Part shown: positions 60,540-64,000 of the stretch, piece by piece
Layout: every line of letters starts with the position of its first letter
How positions within the stretch are numbered: the first letter of the stretch is position 1
Assembly: GCF_000331005.1 (NCBI RefSeq)
Contig: NZ_AEJB01000361.1
Span: 186,001-250,000 of the forward strand
Origin: Streptomyces turgidiscabies Car8
Lineage (GTDB): Bacteria; Actinomycetota; Actinomycetes; Streptomycetales; Streptomycetaceae
DNA: 64,000 bases
Reading direction: 5' to 3'
Notes under the pieces: model-generated
What the model saw: the letters and a program-made list of their open reading frames with translations, nothing else
What the model was told of the DNA's origin: nothing
The model's database searches: none
Program-made: the position numbers and the translations under genes

Positions 60540-61740
60540 GGGGCTTCCTCTCTCAAGCGCAGCGCTGGGCATAGCCGGAGGGAGCGCCAGCGACCGACGG
60601 ACCGGCGAGCGAAGCGAGCGGTGGAACCCGTCGGCTATGCCGACTAACACGTCCTCGGAGCGCAGCGGAGAGGCCGAGCGGAGCGAGGGTCCGCAGGACA
60701 CGTGTTATCAGGTTCCCTTATGCCCTTTGCTTTCTTGCCGTCGTCCTCGCTGTTCCACGGCTGGAGCGTTAGCGGAAGCCTGGAACATCAGGGGAAACGG
60801 TCCGTACCCTCTTGACCCGTACCCCTCCCCTTCTTCCGCGTAGCGGGGGTACGGGTCTGGCCGTTTCGCCTGGTCATCGCACCTTTTGGCTGTACTGCTG
60901 TTTTGCCGTCCGTGATACGGCCGTACCCCCATGCTGATCCGTCCTCGTGAGGCACGAGCGAGGCGGGGGGTACGGGTCTGCTCCCGACGGGGCGCAGCCC
61001 CGGTTCATCGCCCTGCTGCCGCCGGCGGCACAGCCTTCGCCGCGCAGCGGATCCGTCCTCTCGCGACACCGTCGCTCCGGCTGTGTATAACGCTCTGCTC
61101 CACCGCTTGCTGCGGCGGCGCAGCCGGCCTCGCCTCGTCGCGTTGTGCTGGCTGCACCGACGTGGATTCACCTCGCTCCGGTCGTTGCTCCGCTGCTGCC
61201 GCGGCAGCGTGCCAGCACCTCATGCACCGCGTCCGAGACGGGCGTTCGACACTACCTTGTCGACGCACGTTCCGGCCCCGGGCTGTGTTCCCTTTCGCGC
61301 CTGCGCGGCAAGCCCGGGGTGGTCCTTCGTGGACGCATTAGAAGAAGAGAGGCCCGGCTGCTGCAGCCAGCTGCCCATCGGGCACAGCGAGCCGCTCCAG
61401 CGTCATCGGGCCGTTGTCGTCTTCCTCCAGGGGCTGCTTCCGCAGCAAATGCCTCTGCTCTTTCTCTACCTCACGGGCCTTTGCTGCGGAAGCAAGTCCT
61501 TCCTCGCACGTTCGCTGCGTGCGGGGGTCTACTCCGCCTTCGCTCCTTCTCCCTCTGCTCTCCTCTGCGCGACCATGACGGCCCGATGACACCCCTGTAC
61601 CGACCGTCGCAGCGGCGCTGTGCCAACACTGTGTTGACGGCTCGCCGACGGCTGTGCTGGCTCGCTCCGCCGGCCTTCCGTGGCTGCGCTGCCGCGCCTG
61701 CCGACGGGCTTCGGCAAGGGGCACAGACAGGCTTTTCGGC
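60540..61740. other. 1.2-kb gene-free region rich in inverted repeats
   Basis: No convincing gene in either direction. Holds several inverted repeats: a long one bounded by the GCATAGCCG and CGGCTATGC arms (about 60567-60640), AACACGTCCT with AGGACACGTGTT (60646-60716), and repeated GGTACGGGTCTG or its complement near 60818-60985. It may hold an origin, transfer site or non-coding RNA. Confidence 0.45.
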
Positions 61741-61753
61741 CCCATGAAACAGC

Positions 61754-62198
61754 GTCTCTCGCGCGTCTCCGAGGTGACTCATCGGGACACGCAGGGGACG
61801 CGACTGGGACACGCATAAGACGCCTACTGCTGCCGCTGGGTCTCTCAGGGTCCCGTGCACGTCCTCACGGTGTCTCGTGCACGCTCCAACAGTGGCGCCC
61901 CGGCGTCGCACACGGTGCCCTCCGAGGGCTCGTCCGTGCAGGGGTACCGGGTTGCGTCTCATAGGAGACACCACCTGGACGCCAAGGGGACCTCATTCGT
62001 ACTCCAATGCGGCTCCTCGGGATCAGTGTTGTGACCGCGGGTGTCTCGCAGGCGTCCCGCGTGAGCATTTGCCGCGTCACAGGTGGGGCCCATAGGCGCA
62101 CGATGCCGGCGACCTGCGCGCAGTCGCCCCTGGTGGAGGCACGGGGGTGTCTCACAAGTGTCCCTGTCGGTACTCGATAGGGACTCCGACAGCGTCTC
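61754..62198 (+). repeat. GTCTC repeat array, candidate parC centromere
   Basis: GTCTC occurs eight times on the plus strand in 445 nt (61754, 61765, 61840, 61872, 61956, 62043, 62149, 62194), seven of them as G(C/T)GTCTC; less than one is expected by chance. The complementary GAGAC also occurs at 61964. The region also contains several GGGAC/GTCCC and TAGGACT words. It lies just upstream of the ParR-like gene, where type II partition loci keep their centromere. Confidence 0.6.
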
Positions 62199-62373
62199 TC
62201 TTGCGTATCGAATAGGACTTGCATAGGACTCAACAGGGGCACTAGAGTGAGCCCGCGTTGATTCGCATTCGAGAGGAAACGCGAAGGGCGGTGAGTCCAT
62301 ATGACAGAGCGAGAGGCATCCGGCGAACGACCGGATGAAGCGCAGGTGCGAGTGGCGGGGCGAGGTGAGTGCA

Positions 62374-62850
62374 ATGGCGAATCAGCCGGGTGAACCTCGC
62401 AAGGTCCGCTGGACCGTGCCCGCTGCCGACACCTCGGTGATCGAGTGGCTCGATCGGCAGGAGAACATCTCGCAGTCGCTGCGACTGCTCATTCGGGAGT
62501 CCATTCAGCGCGACGGATACATCGATGTCTTCTACAAGCCCGTCGATCAGCTGCCGCGTCGCGGCCGGCCGCCACTGGAGAGCACCGAGCAGCACGAGGA
62601 CGACGAGGCCACAACCGATCGCCGTCCGGCCGCCAGGCCGGTTCAGCCGCAGTCCGCAGTCGCCGACGAGGCCGAGGTCGACACGGACGCCGTCGTCGAG
62701 AAGACAGCACCAGCGCCGTCAGCCCAGCCCGAGCCGGTTCCCGCACCGGTTGAGACGGCCGAGGAGCCCGCGGCAAACGCCCCCAGCGCACCGCCGGAAC
62801 CGCCGAAGCAGGCATCCATCGACGAAATCATGGCGAGCACTCGGCGCTGA
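62374..62850 (+). CDS. parR: ParR-like centromere-binding protein, 158 aa
   Basis: The N-terminal 60 residues (VRWTVPAADTSVIEWLDRQE, then NISQSLRLLIRESIQRDGYI) look like a ribbon-helix-helix or similar DNA-binding domain. A long disordered acidic/Pro/Ala linker follows, then a short conserved-looking tip ASIDEIMASTRR, which could contact ParM filaments. This domain order is that of ParR/PrgO adaptors. It starts 58 nt before the ParM-like gene and downstream of the repeat array. ATG at 62374 is preferred over 62335. Confidence 0.65.
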   Translation: MANQPGEPRKVRWTVPAADTSVIEWLDRQENISQSLRLLIRESIQRDGYIDVFYKPVDQLPRRGRPPLESTEQHEDDEATTDRRPAARPVQPQSAVADEAEVDTDAVVEKTAPAPSAQPEPVPAPVETAEEPAANAPSAPPEPPKQASIDEIMASTRR

Positions 62851-62908
62851 GTAACGCGGTGAATTTCATTTTCCAGGCAGACAACACAGACACCGAGGGG
62901 CCGAATTC

Positions 62909-64000
62909 ATGAGCGCCAACAGCAACGACACCATCACTCTCACCGGCGGCATCGACGTCGGCAACGGCTATGTCAAGGGCGTCATCCAGAACACGAAGCA
63001 GGGGACTTTCGACGAGATCGATCTGCCCAGCGCGGTCGTCTCGACTTCCCGCACCTCGCCGAAGGTGCCGCTCCCCGACGCGGATGCGGCCTCCGTGCTG
63101 GCCGGCGACTTCTACAACCAGATCGACTGCTCGCTCACCACTCCCCTGGTGGCGGCGTCGGACCGCCGGATCTTCGGCCGCGCAGCGCTGTCTGTGCGCG
63201 GCTCGAAGTTCACCGAGTTCGAGGTGCTGGGCAAGCACTCCAAGGCCGATCAGGAGCTGAGCAAGGTTCTGGTCCTGGGTGTCTTCGCCGCGAAGGCCCT
63301 GCGCGACTACGTCCGCGAGAACGGCGCGCTGCCCGATCATGAGCTGCGCGTGCAGGTGCGCGCCGGCCTGGCGTTGCCGATCTCTGAGTTCGTCGCGCGT
63401 CGCCATGCCTACGCCGCCGAGTTCATCGGTCTGCTGGGCAGCGCGGATCCGACGGTGCACCTGGTGACGATCAAGAACTTCAGCACTCCCGTCTCGGTGC
63501 GTCTGCAGTTCGTCGACGTCCAGGTGATGGCCGAGGGTGCCTCCGCGCAGTTCGCCATCACCGACAAGGGCGAGCCGCTCGCACAGGCCCTGCTCGATGA
63601 TCTGCGCGCCCGTGACGCGTCCATCGTGGAAGGTGTCTCTGCCTCCGATCTGGTGGCGGTGCAGAACACCATCGGCGTCGACGTCGGCGAGGGCACCGTG
63701 AACTTCCCGGTCTTCACCGACGGCCGGTTCAACCCCGAGGCGGCCGACACCCTCGACGAGGGCTACGGCACCGCGCTGATGAACGCCATGGAGCGCATGA
63801 GCGAGTCGGACGCCACGCTGCAGTTCTCCTCGCGCAAGCAGCTGGCCGACTTCCTCCACGCGGAGCCGTCGGTGCTGGTGAAGAACCGTCACCAGCGCGC
63901 CGCCGGCTTCGTCGAGGACGAGGCGAGCTACCTGGTCGATGAGATCGTCTCCTCCTTCGGCGACGTCCTCTCCCAGGCCGGTGCGACGACCGAGGTCGTC
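62909..64000 (+). CDS. parM: ParM/StbA-like actin ATPase, 3' end outside window
   Basis: Actin-fold signatures are present: phosphate 1 GGIDVGNGYVKG (D16), and phosphate 2 IGVDVGEGTVNF (D258). 364 codons are visible and the frame is still open at the window end. ParM filaments push plasmid copies apart and are coupled to DNA by ParR at parC. Gene order parC-parR-parM on the plus strand is compact. Streptomyces plasmids usually rely on ParA/ParB, so this is notable. The first 10 residues are short and polar; ATG at 62909. Confidence 0.8.
   Translation, partial: MSANSNDTITLTGGIDVGNGYVKGVIQNTKQGTFDEIDLPSAVVSTSRTSPKVPLPDADAASVLAGDFYNQIDCSLTTPLVAASDRRIFGRAALSVRGSKFTEFEVLGKHSKADQELSKVLVLGVFAAKALRDYVRENGALPDHELRVQVRAGLALPISEFVARRHAYAAEFIGLLGSADPTVHLVTIKNFSTPVSVRLQFVDVQVMAEGASAQFAITDKGEPLAQALLDDLRARDASIVEGVSASDLVAVQNTIGVDVGEGTVNFPVFTDGRFNPEAADTLDEGYGTALMNAMERMSESDATLQFSSRKQLADFLHAEPSVLVKNRHQRAAGFVEDEASYLVDEIVSSFGDVLSQAGATTEVV

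Noticed and set aside
1..64000. Prophage
   Set aside because: No capsid, portal, terminase, tail, lysin-holin or integrase gene is visible. Phage-like genes are confined to replication and small unknown proteins. A phage-plasmid cannot be excluded because the rest of the replicon is not in view.

Overview
The window is very GC-rich and carries an SsgA-like sporulation regulator, Lsr2, a PucR-type regulator, an XRE/MAB_1171c/P450 set and many GTG starts. These together point to Streptomyces or a close actinomycete. A type II (ParM/ParR-like) partition locus, a phage-type replisome, dense small hypothetical genes and degraded chromosomal-type genes indicate a large plasmid or phage-plasmid rather than core chromosome. 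No virion structural, terminase or integrase genes are visible, and no rRNA, tRNA or CRISPR array was found.

Layout. 1-3.5 kb (minus): an NTPase fragment, a frameshifted HNH gene, an AAA+ ATPase, a TerF-type VWA remnant and an SsgA-like gene. 3.7-17.3 kb (mostly minus): a UvrD-like helicase with a 350-residue N-terminal extension, a TetR regulator, a two-domain Clp-like ATPase, a VWA protein, a MoxR-type ATPase, a primase-polymerase-like protein, a possible DNA-binding protein and a divergent LysM protein. Most large genes here are followed within about 20 nt by their own strong hairpin. 18.3-24.6 kb: an ATP-dependent DNA ligase, a PucR-like regulator, XRE plus MAB_1171c-like membrane protein, and a cytochrome P450. 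24.7-43.6 kb (minus): about 30 short, tightly coupled, mostly unrecognised genes with a PP-loop/PAPS-reductase-like enzyme, a frameshifted RarA plus a second RarA stub, a glutaredoxin-like protein, a SNF2-type helicase and a VRR-NUC nuclease.

43.7-49.0 kb (minus): family-B DNA polymerase and D5-type SF3 helicase. 49.0-49.97 kb: a gene-free control region with 11 copies of GTACCAC/GTGGTAC, a good candidate replication origin. 49.97-55.10 kb: a complete, cargo-free Tn7-like transposon (TnsA, TnsB, TnsC/TniB, TniQ) whose TniQ carries six tandem Cys4 modules. 55.4-60 kb: an unknown gene, a CPBP protease, a RecJ-like DHH nuclease, Lsr2 and a SLOG protein. 60.5-62.3 kb: non-coding DNA with paired DnaA-box-like sites and a GTCTC-repeat centromere candidate, followed by parR- and parM-like genes on the plus strand (parM runs off the end).

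Taken together, the element appears to bring its own primase-polymerase, polymerase, replicative helicase, repair helicases and nucleases, ligase, a segregation machine and a xenogeneic silencer. Several genes are broken by single-base indels, often in C/G runs, or by in-frame stops. Some of these may be sequencing errors rather than real decay.
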